64,000 nucleotides of DNA from Candidatus Omnitrophota bacterium (GTDB taxonomy: Bacteria > Hinthialibacterota > Hinthialibacteria > Hinthialibacterales > JAKPRU01): the NCBI GenBank assembly GCA_029570205.1, contig JAKQSI010000042.1, forward strand, positions 62,001-126,000, in the 5' to 3' direction. The translations under genes and the position numbers were made by a program. Within the stretch, counting starts at the first letter, position 1. Each line of letters starts with the position of its first letter. Below, in pieces: positions 18,157 to 26,987 of the stretch. Under the pieces are notes generated by a model. It searched no databases, was not told the origin of the DNA, and saw only the letters and a program-made list of their open reading frames with translations.

Positions 18157-19326
18157 TTATACACCTCCCGCCACAAGCCTCGCTATCTCCCATTGCCCTT
18201 GAGGCGAGTAAATCTCAAACAAACTTTCCAGCAGGTCGATCAACGGTTGAAGTGTCCTGTCCTGCGTAGCGGATAAAACCAGCGATGGCGACGGCTCCAG
18301 CCACTCCATGGCGGCATATACCGCCTGCTTGGATTTCACACAATCCCACTTGTTGAAAATCGTAACAGTCGGTTTCTTGTCTCCGCCCAGCTCCCGCATC
18401 AATCCGGCCACCGCCTCCATTTCCAAATCGATATGTGGGGAACTCGCGTCTACGACATGAAGAATCAGGTCCGCTTCTTCCACAACCTCAAGCGTGGCCC
18501 GGAATGCGGCCAGCAACGGCTCCGGCAGGTCGGTGATGAACCCCACCGTATCCGAAAGAAGAAGCATTTTTCGTTCGCCGAGGTACAATTTGCGCGTCGT
18601 TGTGTCGAGTGTGGAAAACAGCTGGTCACGGGCCACTACATCGGCGGAGGTCAGCCGGTTCAACAGGGTGGATTTCCCCGCATTTGTGTACCCGACGAGT
18701 ACGGCCGTTGCCACGCCCCGACGGTGTCTGGCTCTCCGCTGGATTCGATTTGTGCGTTCAATGGCGCGGAGGTCTTTCGCAAGGTGTTCAATGCGCTTGT
18801 TGATCCGCCGCCGGTCAACCTCCAACTGCGTTTCGCCCGGTCCGCGTGTCCCGATCCCACCGCCCAGTCGGGACAAATCCCGACGGCCTCCAGTCAGGCG
18901 GGGCCGCAGATACCTCAGCTGCGCCAATTCTACCTGGATTTTACCGTCGCGAGTCTGGGCGTGCTGCGCGAAAATATCCAAAATCAACTCTGTCCGGTCG
19001 ATCACGCGGATCCCCAGGCGATCCTCCAGGTTCCTCTGCTGGACCGGAGACAGGTCCCGGCTGAATACCACCAGGTCCAAGTCGTTCTCGCCGACCAGGG
19101 AACGCAGCTCATCCACCTTGCCCCGCCCGATGTATGTGGCCGGATGAATATCGCGAATGTGCTGCCGTGTGAAACACTCAATCTCCGCCCCGGCAGTCTC
19201 GGCCAGTTTTGTCAGTTCAGCAATTTGCTGATCGGACCGCTCCGGTGGGACATGAGGGGGGTACACGCCGACCAGCAGCGCGCGTTCTGTCCGTGCTGAG
19301 GATTGTGGCAATTCCGAAAGAGACAT
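18157..19326 (-). CDS. hflX: GTPase HflX
   Basis: A 389-residue ribosome-splitting GTPase. The N-terminal HflX domain contains ATYIGRGKVDEL and ELAQLRYLRPRLTG followed by LSRLGGGIGTRGPGETQLE. The GTPase core has G1 GYTNAGKST, G3 DTVGFI and G4 NKWD. The ATG at 19326 is preceded by AGGAGGTGT, an ideal ribosome site, so the nine residues upstream are not part of the protein. It follows hfq and miaA on the same strand, the gene order known from Proteobacteria. The terminator at 19357-19390 separates it from hfq, so it may be expressed partly by read-through. Confidence 0.96.
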   Translation of the reverse strand: MSLSELPQSSARTERALLVGVYPPHVPPERSDQQIAELTKLAETAGAEIECFTRQHIRDIHPATYIGRGKVDELRSLVGENDLDLVVFSRDLSPVQQRNLEDRLGIRVIDRTELILDIFAQHAQTRDGKIQVELAQLRYLRPRLTGGRRDLSRLGGGIGTRGPGETQLEVDRRRINKRIEHLAKDLRAIERTNRIQRRARHRRGVATAVLVGYTNAGKSTLLNRLTSADVVARDQLFSTLDTTTRKLYLGERKMLLLSDTVGFITDLPEPLLAAFRATLEVVEEADLILHVVDASSPHIDLEMEAVAGLMRELGGDKKPTVTIFNKWDCVKSKQAVYAAMEWLEPSPSLVLSATQDRTLQPLIDLLESLFEIYSPQGQWEIARLVAGGV

Positions 19327-19356
19327 ACACCTCCTGGCAATCGGCGCCTGCAATAC

Positions 19357-19390
19357 AAAAACGGGGATAGCCGCCCCGGACTATCCCCGT
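19357..19390 (-). terminator. Intrinsic terminator after hfq
   Basis: ACGGGGATAG (19361-19370) and CTATCCCCGT (19381-19390) form a perfect 10-bp stem with a ten-base loop. On the minus strand it is followed by TTTTTG. It lies 28 bases past the hfq stop and before hflX. Confidence 0.85.
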
Positions 19391-19417
19391 CTGTGTTCTT
19401 ACCTGGACAACGCGGAC

Positions 19418-19669
19418 TTATTCCCCCGGTCGTGGGGGCTTCGTCCCAACCTGATTCCAGCGAACTTTCTGTTTCGCACCGGGGCTTACCGTCGCTACGG
19501 CGTGCTTGTAAATCAAATACTGTTCGTCCCGCTCGTCGTTCTGAAGGATCAACGTAAAATTGTCGAACGCCGAGATCTTGCCATGCAGGTCCGAACCATC
19601 CAACAGATGGATGATCAAGTTCATCCGTTCTCGTCGTGCCTGGTTCAGGAAGCTATCTTGGATATTCAT
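19418..19669 (-). CDS. hfq: RNA chaperone Hfq
   Basis: An 83-residue Sm-fold protein starting MNIQDSFLNQARRERMNLII, with the Sm1 region LLDGSDLHGKISAFDNFTLILQ and an Sm2 equivalent YLIYKHAVATVSP matching the KHA(I/V)ST motif. The ATG at 19669 has AAAGG four to five bases upstream, so the in-frame extension to 19744 is not used. It forms a hexamer that pairs small RNAs with mRNAs. It sits between miaA and hflX and has its own terminator. Confidence 0.96.
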   Translation of the reverse strand: MNIQDSFLNQARRERMNLIIHLLDGSDLHGKISAFDNFTLILQNDERDEQYLIYKHAVATVSPGAKQKVRWNQVGTKPPRPGE

Positions 19670-19783
19670 CGTACCTTTTTGAACCACATCCCACCTCACT
19701 TGGTAGATTCCCGCACCCTCTGCCATGATAAAAACAGACCACAATCAAGCAATCAAAAACATCTGATACTTTTTGTATCACAT

Positions 19784-20746
19784 TTAATCTTCAAAAGCAA
19801 GGAACTCCCGTATCTTTTTTTTCATATTCTCCAAGTCAATGTTTTCAAGCCACATAGCGTCAGTCTGATGCCGAAACCAGGTCATCTGGCGACGCGCAAA
19901 CCGCTTTGTCGCTCTCGCCAGGTCGGTTTTGGCCTGATCCAGGGTAATTTCCCCCTGTAAATAGGGGAAAACTTCCTTGTATCCTATGGCCTGACGCACC
20001 GTGCGGCTGCCCCCGCCCATTCCGAGAAGCCATTGGGCCTCTTGCAAAAGACCATCCCGGATCATCCGCTCCACCCGTTCCTCAATTCTTTGGTCGATCA
20101 CCGGCCACGGAGCCTGAATACCGAGCATCAATGTCCGTTCCAACCATGGTTTCGTTTCTTGCCCTTTTCGGAGGTCGCTGGGCTTCCGGCCGGTGGTTTC
20201 ATAGACCTCCAAGGCCCGAATTGTGCGCCGGGCATCCTGGGGCAGAATCCGCCTTGCCCATTCCGGATCGATGGCCTCCAGGCGTTCGCGGAGCGGAGCC
20301 GGACCCTCCGTTTGGTACTGTCGCTCCAGAGTCTCGCGAATCTCTTTCGGAGGCGCCGGCGCATCAAAAAAACCCGCCAGCAGGGCGCGAAAATACAGGC
20401 CTGTTCCGCCGCAAAGAATGGGCAGTCGTCCCCACGCGAGAATGTCCCGCAATGCCGGCTCGCCCACGAAGGCAAACCGCGAGGCGTTGAACTCCTCCCA
20501 CGGCTCCGCTAAGTCCAATAAATGATGGGGGATACGCGCACGCAATTCCGGCCCGGGCTTGCCGGTCCCCACATCCAAACCCCGATAAACCTGCATGGAA
20601 TCAATGTTCAGTATCTCCCCACCGAAACATTCCGCCAACTGCACCGCAATCTCGCTTTTGCCCAACGCAGTCGGCCCGGCAATCGCCACCAGCCGCACCC
20701 GATTTATGTCGACATCTCCCCCATCCATTCTGTCCGTTTTGTCCAC
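19784..20746 (-). CDS. miaA: tRNA dimethylallyltransferase MiaA
   Basis: A 320-residue enzyme that prenylates A37 of tRNAs reading UNN codons. Motifs: P-loop AGPTALGKSEIAVQLA, IDSMQVYRGLDVGTGKP, PHHLLD, CGGTGLYFRALL, RTIRALEVYETTGRKPS and AIGYKE. The start is uncertain: a GTG at 20746 has AGGCAGG immediately before it, while an ATG six codons later (20728) fits the family length equally well. It is the first gene of the miaA-hfq-hflX group. Confidence 0.95.
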   Translation of the reverse strand: MDKTDRMDGGDVDINRVRLVAIAGPTALGKSEIAVQLAECFGGEILNIDSMQVYRGLDVGTGKPGPELRARIPHHLLDLAEPWEEFNASRFAFVGEPALRDILAWGRLPILCGGTGLYFRALLAGFFDAPAPPKEIRETLERQYQTEGPAPLRERLEAIDPEWARRILPQDARRTIRALEVYETTGRKPSDLRKGQETKPWLERTLMLGIQAPWPVIDQRIEERVERMIRDGLLQEAQWLLGMGGGSRTVRQAIGYKEVFPYLQGEITLDQAKTDLARATKRFARRQMTWFRHQTDAMWLENIDLENMKKKIREFLAFED

Positions 20747-20777
20747 CCTGCCTACCCCCCTTCTATTCTCTTTTCTT

Positions 20778-21941
20778 TTAATTCCCCTTCACTCCCAAAA
20801 CCGTAATAACCGGCAGATCCTCCGGCTCAAACCAGGCATGGGAACACCGGATCTCCACCACGTTCCGGCCCGCCCGCAAAATGCCCTGGGTTTCATAGTC
20901 CGAGGGGCTGCCCATATTGACCTCAATTGTTCCACCGGGTGTGCCGTTCAGAAAGATGGACAGTTCCATCTTCTCTGTGTGAAGGCTGTCCGGTTGAAGA
21001 GTCAGCGCCGACCGCCGACCTTCCAGTTGTGTTCCCGCCACAAACTCCATCATACACCCGGCAGGCCAGGTGAATGACACCGACTCGATTCCCGCGGAAG
21101 CCACAAAAGCCTTGGCGGGGTTGAAAAGTATCCCGTCGGTGACCGGAGGCTGTGTCCCCGTTATGTCCGCCAGCGCCCAGGCCGCCACCGGATCCTCCTC
21201 GGCCTGCGGTTGCAGGGCCGCAATCGCTTTCGGTCGGTCTGCAAGACGAAGGTATGATCTGCCGAGAACCGTTCCGGTTGTACAGTGGATACTTCCGGCA
21301 ATTTGCACAATGGTTTTGGCGGTCTCCTCGTCCGGCTCCCAGGGGTGAAATGTAAGCGCGGTACACCAGGCCGGGTAGGCTTCATCCCACCGTTCCAGTC
21401 TCGTAAGAATTTCTGCCCGGTTTTTACATGCCCGGATTGCCGGTTGATTTGATACGCAGGCAATCACACCCGCATACCATTGCAGCGCAGATTCGGGATT
21501 CTGATCCCGATCCAGATCTCCCAGCAGAAACTGTCCCTCTCCCTGTCCAACCCCGGCATCCAGCTCCACCGCTTGTTTAAATTGCTCTCTGGCTCTCTCA
21601 AGGTCCCCCGACTCGTTCCGCTTTAAAAAAAGGAGTCCCATCTTGTGATGTACTGTTGCCACTGCCGCCCGATGCCGGGCGGAATTCGTCTTCTCCATCT
21701 GTTCCCGGTAAAACGTAAGGGCATCGTGATAGGCTCCCAAAGCGTCCTCGTATCGCCCCTGCTGTTCCAGGTCGCTGCCTCGGACCATCCCCAGGCTGGG
21801 TTGATTCCTTTCTGTTGCGAGAAACCAGTCGGGATGATCGGCCAAATAAAGAAAAATCGGGAACAGCACAACCAGAAGAATCCCCCAGGCAATCAGCGCA
21901 TGACGGTTTGATGGGCCGGGAAGGGGATTGGATGGGTTCAT
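20778..21941 (-). CDS. Membrane-anchored TPR protein with C-terminal beta domain
   Basis: A 387-residue protein with one N-terminal membrane span (LIAWGILLVVLFPIFLYLA). A TPR-like helical array follows (about residues 50-270, e.g. QGRYEDALGAYHDALTFYREQ and RAREQFKQAVELDAGVG). The C-terminal beta domain has the segment MELSIFLNGTPGGTIEVNMGSPSD, reminiscent of jelly-roll lectin folds. Its ATG overlaps the stop codon of the upstream C25 peptidase gene by four bases (ATGA), which implies translational coupling. It may help assemble or tether the peptidase at the surface. No characterised homologue recognised. Confidence 0.75.
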   Translation of the reverse strand: MNPSNPLPGPSNRHALIAWGILLVVLFPIFLYLADHPDWFLATERNQPSLGMVRGSDLEQQGRYEDALGAYHDALTFYREQMEKTNSARHRAAVATVHHKMGLLFLKRNESGDLERAREQFKQAVELDAGVGQGEGQFLLGDLDRDQNPESALQWYAGVIACVSNQPAIRACKNRAEILTRLERWDEAYPAWCTALTFHPWEPDEETAKTIVQIAGSIHCTTGTVLGRSYLRLADRPKAIAALQPQAEEDPVAAWALADITGTQPPVTDGILFNPAKAFVASAGIESVSFTWPAGCMMEFVAGTQLEGRRSALTLQPDSLHTEKMELSIFLNGTPGGTIEVNMGSPSDYETQGILRAGRNVVEIRCSHAWFEPEDLPVITVLGVKGN

Positions 21942-24900
21942 TGATTTGCCTTGAGCGGTATGCGGGCGCGGTTGTTCTTGAACGTCTCTTCGTCGATGAC
22001 CTCGTCGGGATCGGCGGCCACTTCAAACCAGGCGGCACGGTCCGTCACTCGAACCCGGTGCGCCGACCTCTGTCCCCCCGCCGGAATGGACCAGATGTCC
22101 AAAGTAATCGACTGCTTCGGTGATCCGTCATCAAATCCCACGGTAATCTGAATCACCGCATCCTTCGCATCTGTGTCCCCGATATTATGAACAGTAAAAT
22201 CGATGATATACTGCCCCCGCTCCGCGTCGTGCCGGACCTGGATATCCTTTTCCTCCACCGCCAGATCGACTTTCTTCACCACATTGATTTCCAGCCGGGC
22301 GGAGTTATCCTCTTCGTGCGATTCCACTACACTGCCGAACGGATCGCACTGGAATATCAGGACGTTCTTCCCCGAATTATCAACGGGATCCCAGCGAAGT
22401 GTCACCACACGGCTTGCCCCGGGAACCAGCGCCGGAACAACCGCCGCACTTTGACCGACCAGATTCCGAACCTCCCCGGCAAGTCCTGCAACCCCTTCCA
22501 GGCTCGCGTTGAGAATAGTCTCCCGCGAGCTCGCATCCCCGTTATTCAACACCGGTATATCGAAATACACCGTCATTCCATTCTCGGGACGCGGCGGCCG
22601 ATAAACAATTTCGTTTTCCAGAATCGTTAGATTCGGTGTCCCTGATCCGACTCGCGGCGTAACAGGCTTCGGCATAACCATCACCGTTCCACCGTGGATT
22701 ATCCCTTCTGCCAAAAATGCAGTCGCCCCGAATGAAAAATGACGTTCCTCGTTCCAGTATGGGCCGCACAATTGCCCCAGAGATAGTGTTCCTTCTGCCG
22801 GCCAGTCTTTTGGAGTAACAGTGTTTTCCCACAAAGGCCGAAACACGCTGTCCCGAAGCCACAGATTCGCCGTGGCATCCGGGACCGGCGGCTCAACCCG
22901 GTATTTGAGGAACCCGCCGGAATCCACAGTTGCATCCAATGAAACATCCTTCGGCCACTTTTGGGGAATAGGCAGTTCGAACAACGGATCTCCCAGAATG
23001 CAGAATTGCTTTTGCGGCTCGAATGAGGGCCTTTCGGCCAGCGCAATCAGGCACGAGGCGACATAAGCCTTGCAAAGGTTCCTTATCCCGCGATGGAACA
23101 CCGCATCGTGCATCCCCCGCGCCAGAGTCGAATGGTCCACCGGATATCCTCTGCCGGTCGCCGCCAGAACGCTGATCGCCCCGCCTGTCGGTCGGGTCAG
23201 CAGGTCTTCCGCAATGGAGATATTCCATTTCTCCTGTGCATAATCGAATGTCCCGGTCTGGCACGTAAAACCCCAGAACACTGTAAGCATATTCTTGTTC
23301 GTCAGACGCTTCGCCTCGCTGAATCTCGACCCGCCCGCGAAAAATACACGCTCCTGTGTCATCACATTCGGCGCGCCATGCCCAAAAAACTCCCACAGGA
23401 CCGCGCCCCGGTTTAATGCCTCAATCACTGCGTTGGTCGCTTCGGGGCTGGTTTTGCACTTCAATTCTCTCCGCACGTCTTCCGGCAGGTAATAATTGTC
23501 CCGGAACGGGTAGTCGGCCACGCGAATTTCCGTCACCTCATACCCCGGCGGAAGCCAGGTCAAAGACACTTCGTCCATTCGATCTTCAAAGTCGTTATCG
23601 GTCAGAAGCAGTACACGGTTCATCCATTCCTGTGAGGCGGTTCGAGGATAATGGACGTTCCGGTCGATCATGACCTCCAGGTCTGTCGCCGAGCGGATCG
23701 GGTATCGCGCAACAAGCATCTCCGGCAGCGTATCGTCCGGTGTCAGGCAACCAAACCAGTTCTCGTCCGGGTAATCTTCCTCTCCGCGATAGGCCGGAAG
23801 GAAATTCGCAATCCCATTCTTGTATCGTCCCCAATGGTCCCAGGTTGCATCCCCGACCAGGAGAACGTAGCCGGGCCGATGATCGGGAGTCCGACGGTAA
23901 ACCCAAGTGAGGTATTTCTTGATATTGTGCGGCGACATGCGCCCGTCGCCAAAAATAGCCTCGATCTCCTCAAGCGTTGCAATGTGCGGTTCGAATCCCC
24001 TTGCCCGATAATCCGCGCAAAGTGGGAGCAGATTCCGACTGAACCTCCGGGGCGTCACAATGATGACATCCACAGGTCCCTTCGGAACCAGCGGATGGTT
24101 CTCCGGCAACACGGCGGGCATGAATTCGCAGGTCTTTACCGGGGATACACGGGCCGGATCGAAGATGACCAATTCCTCGTTCGCCGATGCGTCTGTGACT
24201 ATGGCCGCGCCGGGTTTCAGATATCGGCTGCTCCGCACGATTCCGTTCTCCGGTATGTGCCACAACATCGCATCCGATAATGCTTTGGACTGGATTCGGT
24301 ATCGGCCCTGTTCCGGCTGGAACCGAACCGGGTCTCCCGCATAAAAAGCCTGACGCTCGAATTTGAATTCGATTCGATCCAGGTAAATGGCATATTCCTT
24401 CTCATCGGGCGGCGCAGTTCGAATTTCGAGCAGATTGGTTCCCGCCAAAAGGGAAGCCGATGCAATTCGCGCTGCCGCCGTAAGAAACGGCGCGGTTCCC
24501 TGTTCGATAATTGTCTCCAGCGAGGCCCCGTTTATCAGGAACGAAAACCCCCCGTCGGAGTTCTTGTAGAAATGCCGTTTCTGTAACAGTCGCGCCGAAA
24601 CAGTCACATCGGAGACCAATCCCGCAAAGTCGGGGCACGCCATCGCGGCCGATTCATCGGGAAGTTTTTTCCAGATCCAATAATCCGCTTGGGCCTCATT
24701 CTGCTTGCCTTCGGGGAAATGGTCCAGATCCTCCTCCAGACGGCAAATCGTTCGAATGCTGTCCAACGGTGGAGAGCTGGAGCGTATCTCCGGCTCTCCA
24801 TGAATCGTCTCGCCCTGCAATCCACACAGCCAATAGACCGACTCGCGCGAATAAGGCGATGTGGATTTCTTGGCCCAAAACAGGATTTCATCCCCTTGAT

Positions 24901-25618
24901 CCAAAGTTCCCTCATACTTCGGTTCCCCCGCCTTGCTCCATATCATGCACGGGATCAATCTCCCTTCACTGAAAAGAGCGATATCCGTTGACTTTGTGCC
25001 GGGAGAGAGAAGGCTGGTCCAAAGATCGCTTCCCACACGAGCCGGTCCCTCTTCTACAAAACTCAAGCGAATCGAGGGCACACGCCGGTATTCGGGAACC
25101 GGCATCTCCGTTTCACTCTCGCCAGGTAATGCAAACCGCATGTCCGGATTCAACAGGCAGGTTTGCAGGATTTGCTCCATCGGGTCTTCCTGTTTCGGAG
25201 AGATTGTCTCGCCGGGTTCCCAGGAAACCCGCACCGTGCCGGTCACATATCGGATTCTCTCCTGAGCCGTCGCGCTGTATCCATACACAGGGACATTCAG
25301 AGAGGCTACCCGACAATCTCCCATCAGTCCCATCGTTCGAATCGAAACCTTCGGCGCGGAAATAACGCTTGTTGTCGCTTCCACACCGTATGCGACAACC
25401 TCCGGCTCTCCGACAGCTCCATGCGGCACAGAAATCAAAACCCGCTCCGACTGCTCCATGGAGCTCGGTGGAAACTCCCAGGACAACGCCATTCCTTCCG
25501 AGGTCGCTTCCGCAATTCGGATGTTCTCTGAAAGCAATGCGGGCAGGGAACCGGCTCCCGAAGTATGTAAAAACAAAAGAAAAATCGCAACTGTCAAAAC
25601 CGCTCGAATTACAACCAT
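21938..25618 (-). CDS. Secreted C25 (gingipain-type) cysteine peptidase with CARDB-like C-terminus
   Basis: A 1226-residue exported protein. The ATG at 25618 (MVVIRAVLTVAIFLLF) has AGGATAATA just upstream and begins a signal peptide. After an N-terminal beta-rich prodomain, the caspase-like catalytic domain runs from about residue 500 to 870. It contains VDVIIVTPRRFSRNLLPLC, YVLLVGDATWDHWG, the catalytic His in WEFFGHGAPNVMTQ (about 745) and the catalytic Cys in GFTCQTGTFDY (about 787). The C-terminal 300 residues hold two CARDB/Ig-like segments (YFDIPVLNNGDASSRETILN; DFTVHNIGDTDAKDAVIQI). I see no type IX sorting domain. The stop overlaps the TPR gene start. Confidence 0.9.
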   Translation of the reverse strand: MVVIRAVLTVAIFLLFLHTSGAGSLPALLSENIRIAEATSEGMALSWEFPPSSMEQSERVLISVPHGAVGEPEVVAYGVEATTSVISAPKVSIRTMGLMGDCRVASLNVPVYGYSATAQERIRYVTGTVRVSWEPGETISPKQEDPMEQILQTCLLNPDMRFALPGESETEMPVPEYRRVPSIRLSFVEEGPARVGSDLWTSLLSPGTKSTDIALFSEGRLIPCMIWSKAGEPKYEGTLDQGDEILFWAKKSTSPYSRESVYWLCGLQGETIHGEPEIRSSSPPLDSIRTICRLEEDLDHFPEGKQNEAQADYWIWKKLPDESAAMACPDFAGLVSDVTVSARLLQKRHFYKNSDGGFSFLINGASLETIIEQGTAPFLTAAARIASASLLAGTNLLEIRTAPPDEKEYAIYLDRIEFKFERQAFYAGDPVRFQPEQGRYRIQSKALSDAMLWHIPENGIVRSSRYLKPGAAIVTDASANEELVIFDPARVSPVKTCEFMPAVLPENHPLVPKGPVDVIIVTPRRFSRNLLPLCADYRARGFEPHIATLEEIEAIFGDGRMSPHNIKKYLTWVYRRTPDHRPGYVLLVGDATWDHWGRYKNGIANFLPAYRGEEDYPDENWFGCLTPDDTLPEMLVARYPIRSATDLEVMIDRNVHYPRTASQEWMNRVLLLTDNDFEDRMDEVSLTWLPPGYEVTEIRVADYPFRDNYYLPEDVRRELKCKTSPEATNAVIEALNRGAVLWEFFGHGAPNVMTQERVFFAGGSRFSEAKRLTNKNMLTVFWGFTCQTGTFDYAQEKWNISIAEDLLTRPTGGAISVLAATGRGYPVDHSTLARGMHDAVFHRGIRNLCKAYVASCLIALAERPSFEPQKQFCILGDPLFELPIPQKWPKDVSLDATVDSGGFLKYRVEPPVPDATANLWLRDSVFRPLWENTVTPKDWPAEGTLSLGQLCGPYWNEERHFSFGATAFLAEGIIHGGTVMVMPKPVTPRVGSGTPNLTILENEIVYRPPRPENGMTVYFDIPVLNNGDASSRETILNASLEGVAGLAGEVRNLVGQSAAVVPALVPGASRVVTLRWDPVDNSGKNVLIFQCDPFGSVVESHEEDNSARLEINVVKKVDLAVEEKDIQVRHDAERGQYIIDFTVHNIGDTDAKDAVIQITVGFDDGSPKQSITLDIWSIPAGGQRSAHRVRVTDRAAWFEVAADPDEVIDEETFKNNRARIPLKANQ

Positions 25619-25783
25619 TATTATCCTGATACCCCGTAGCGGACTTTCCTTTCTGTCCACCCCGCCCACCCGAATTCTCAAACCGTATCATCCGAGAGGA
25701 TCCTGTCAAGCGCCAAGGGTTCACTTTGCGCGCCGTCAAGTCTATCTTAATTGTATCTCAACGGGGAAGGAAATCAGGTTTGT

Positions 25784-26947
25784 ATGAAAATCCATGAATA
25801 CCAGGGCAAGGAAGTCCTGAAACGATATGGCGTGCCGGTTCCCCGTGGGCAGGTCGCAAAAACCGCCGGGGAGGCCGAAAGGATTGCACGGGAGTTGGGC
25901 ACAAAGGTTACGGTAATCAAAGCCCAAATCCATGCCGGAGGTCGCGGCAAAGCCGGCGGCGTGAGACTCGCCAAAAGTCCGGAGGAAGCGCGACAAATCG
26001 CCGAACACATGCTCGGTAGGACCCTCGTAACCCAGCAGACCGGCCCGGAAGGTAAGAAAGTCCTTCAGCTCCTTGTTGAGGAGGGTCTTGAAATTGAACG
26101 CGAACTTTATTTGGGCATGGTAATCGACCGGGCTACAGCACGGGTCGTTGTGATGGCCTCTGCGCAGGGCGGAATGGAAATCGAGGAGGTAGCCGCGCGG
26201 GACCCGGATGCGATCTTGAAAGTCTACGTCGACCCCGCCGTGGGATTGATGCCGTTCCAGGCCAATCAAATCGCCTTCGGTCTCGGTCTCGACGGACCGA
26301 CGGTGAAATCGTGCGCAAAATTCGTCCGCAACCTGTATACGGCCTTTGTTGCCTGCGATGCCTCGCTCGCGGAGATCAATCCGCTTGTGATCACAGAAAA
26401 CGGCGAGGTTCTGGCGCTGGATGCAAAAATCAACCTGGACGATAACGCTCTGTATCGCCACCCGGAATATGCCGACCTGAGAGACCTGAACGAAGAGGAT
26501 CCGCTTGAAACCGAGGCGGCCAAAAACGGCCTGAGCTACATTAAACTGGACGGTGAAGTCGGTTGCATGGTCAATGGCGCGGGCCTCGCCATGGCGACCA
26601 TGGACCTCATCCAACTGGCCGGGTCCATGCCCGCCAATTTCCTGGATGTTGGTGGAACGGCCGGCGCCGACCGTGTTGCCGCGGCGTTTCGGATTCTCAT
26701 GTCGGACCGCCACGTTCGTGCTGTCCTGGTCAACATATTCGGCGGCATCGTCCGCTGTGACCGTGTGGCAAACGGCATCATCGAGGCCATGAAAACCGTC
26801 CAGGTCAACGTCCCTGTTGTCGTTCGTCTTCAGGGAACCAATGCCGCGGAAGCCCGACAGGTTCTCCAAACAGCCGATTTTCCGTTCCAGGTCGCCGATG
26901 AACTGGCCGAAGCCGCTCAGAAAGTCGTCGCCGCGCTGAGAAAGTAA
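25784..26947 (+). CDS. sucC: Succinyl-CoA synthetase, beta subunit (ADP/GDP-forming)
   Basis: A 387-residue ATP-grasp subunit, the usual length. It starts MKIHEYQGKEVLKRYGVPVP at 25784 with a GGAAGG/CAGG site upstream; the 11 codons before that are not conserved. Key segments are the nucleotide-binding IHAGGRGKAGGV, LAEINPLVITENGEVLALDAK (metal ligands) and the C-terminal GANILDVGGTA equivalent NFLDVGGTAGADRV, plus LVNIFGGIVRCD. The alpha subunit sucD normally follows directly but is not present here; the next gene is a glycosyltransferase-like protein. Confidence 0.96.
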   Translation: MKIHEYQGKEVLKRYGVPVPRGQVAKTAGEAERIARELGTKVTVIKAQIHAGGRGKAGGVRLAKSPEEARQIAEHMLGRTLVTQQTGPEGKKVLQLLVEEGLEIERELYLGMVIDRATARVVVMASAQGGMEIEEVAARDPDAILKVYVDPAVGLMPFQANQIAFGLGLDGPTVKSCAKFVRNLYTAFVACDASLAEINPLVITENGEVLALDAKINLDDNALYRHPEYADLRDLNEEDPLETEAAKNGLSYIKLDGEVGCMVNGAGLAMATMDLIQLAGSMPANFLDVGGTAGADRVAAAFRILMSDRHVRAVLVNIFGGIVRCDRVANGIIEAMKTVQVNVPVVVRLQGTNAAEARQVLQTADFPFQVADELAEAAQKVVAALRK

Positions 26948-26987
26948 TTTCTCTACCATCTCGTAACCGTCGCACAGGGAGAGTCGA

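Noticed and set aside
23980-24005. GGTTCGAATCC, resembling a tRNA T-arm
   Set aside because: It codes for part of the C25 peptidase on the other strand and no cloverleaf partner arms are nearby.
25742-26959. 405-codon frame antisense to sucC
   Set aside because: The plus-strand frame is SucC over its whole length; the antisense product shows no recognisable motif.
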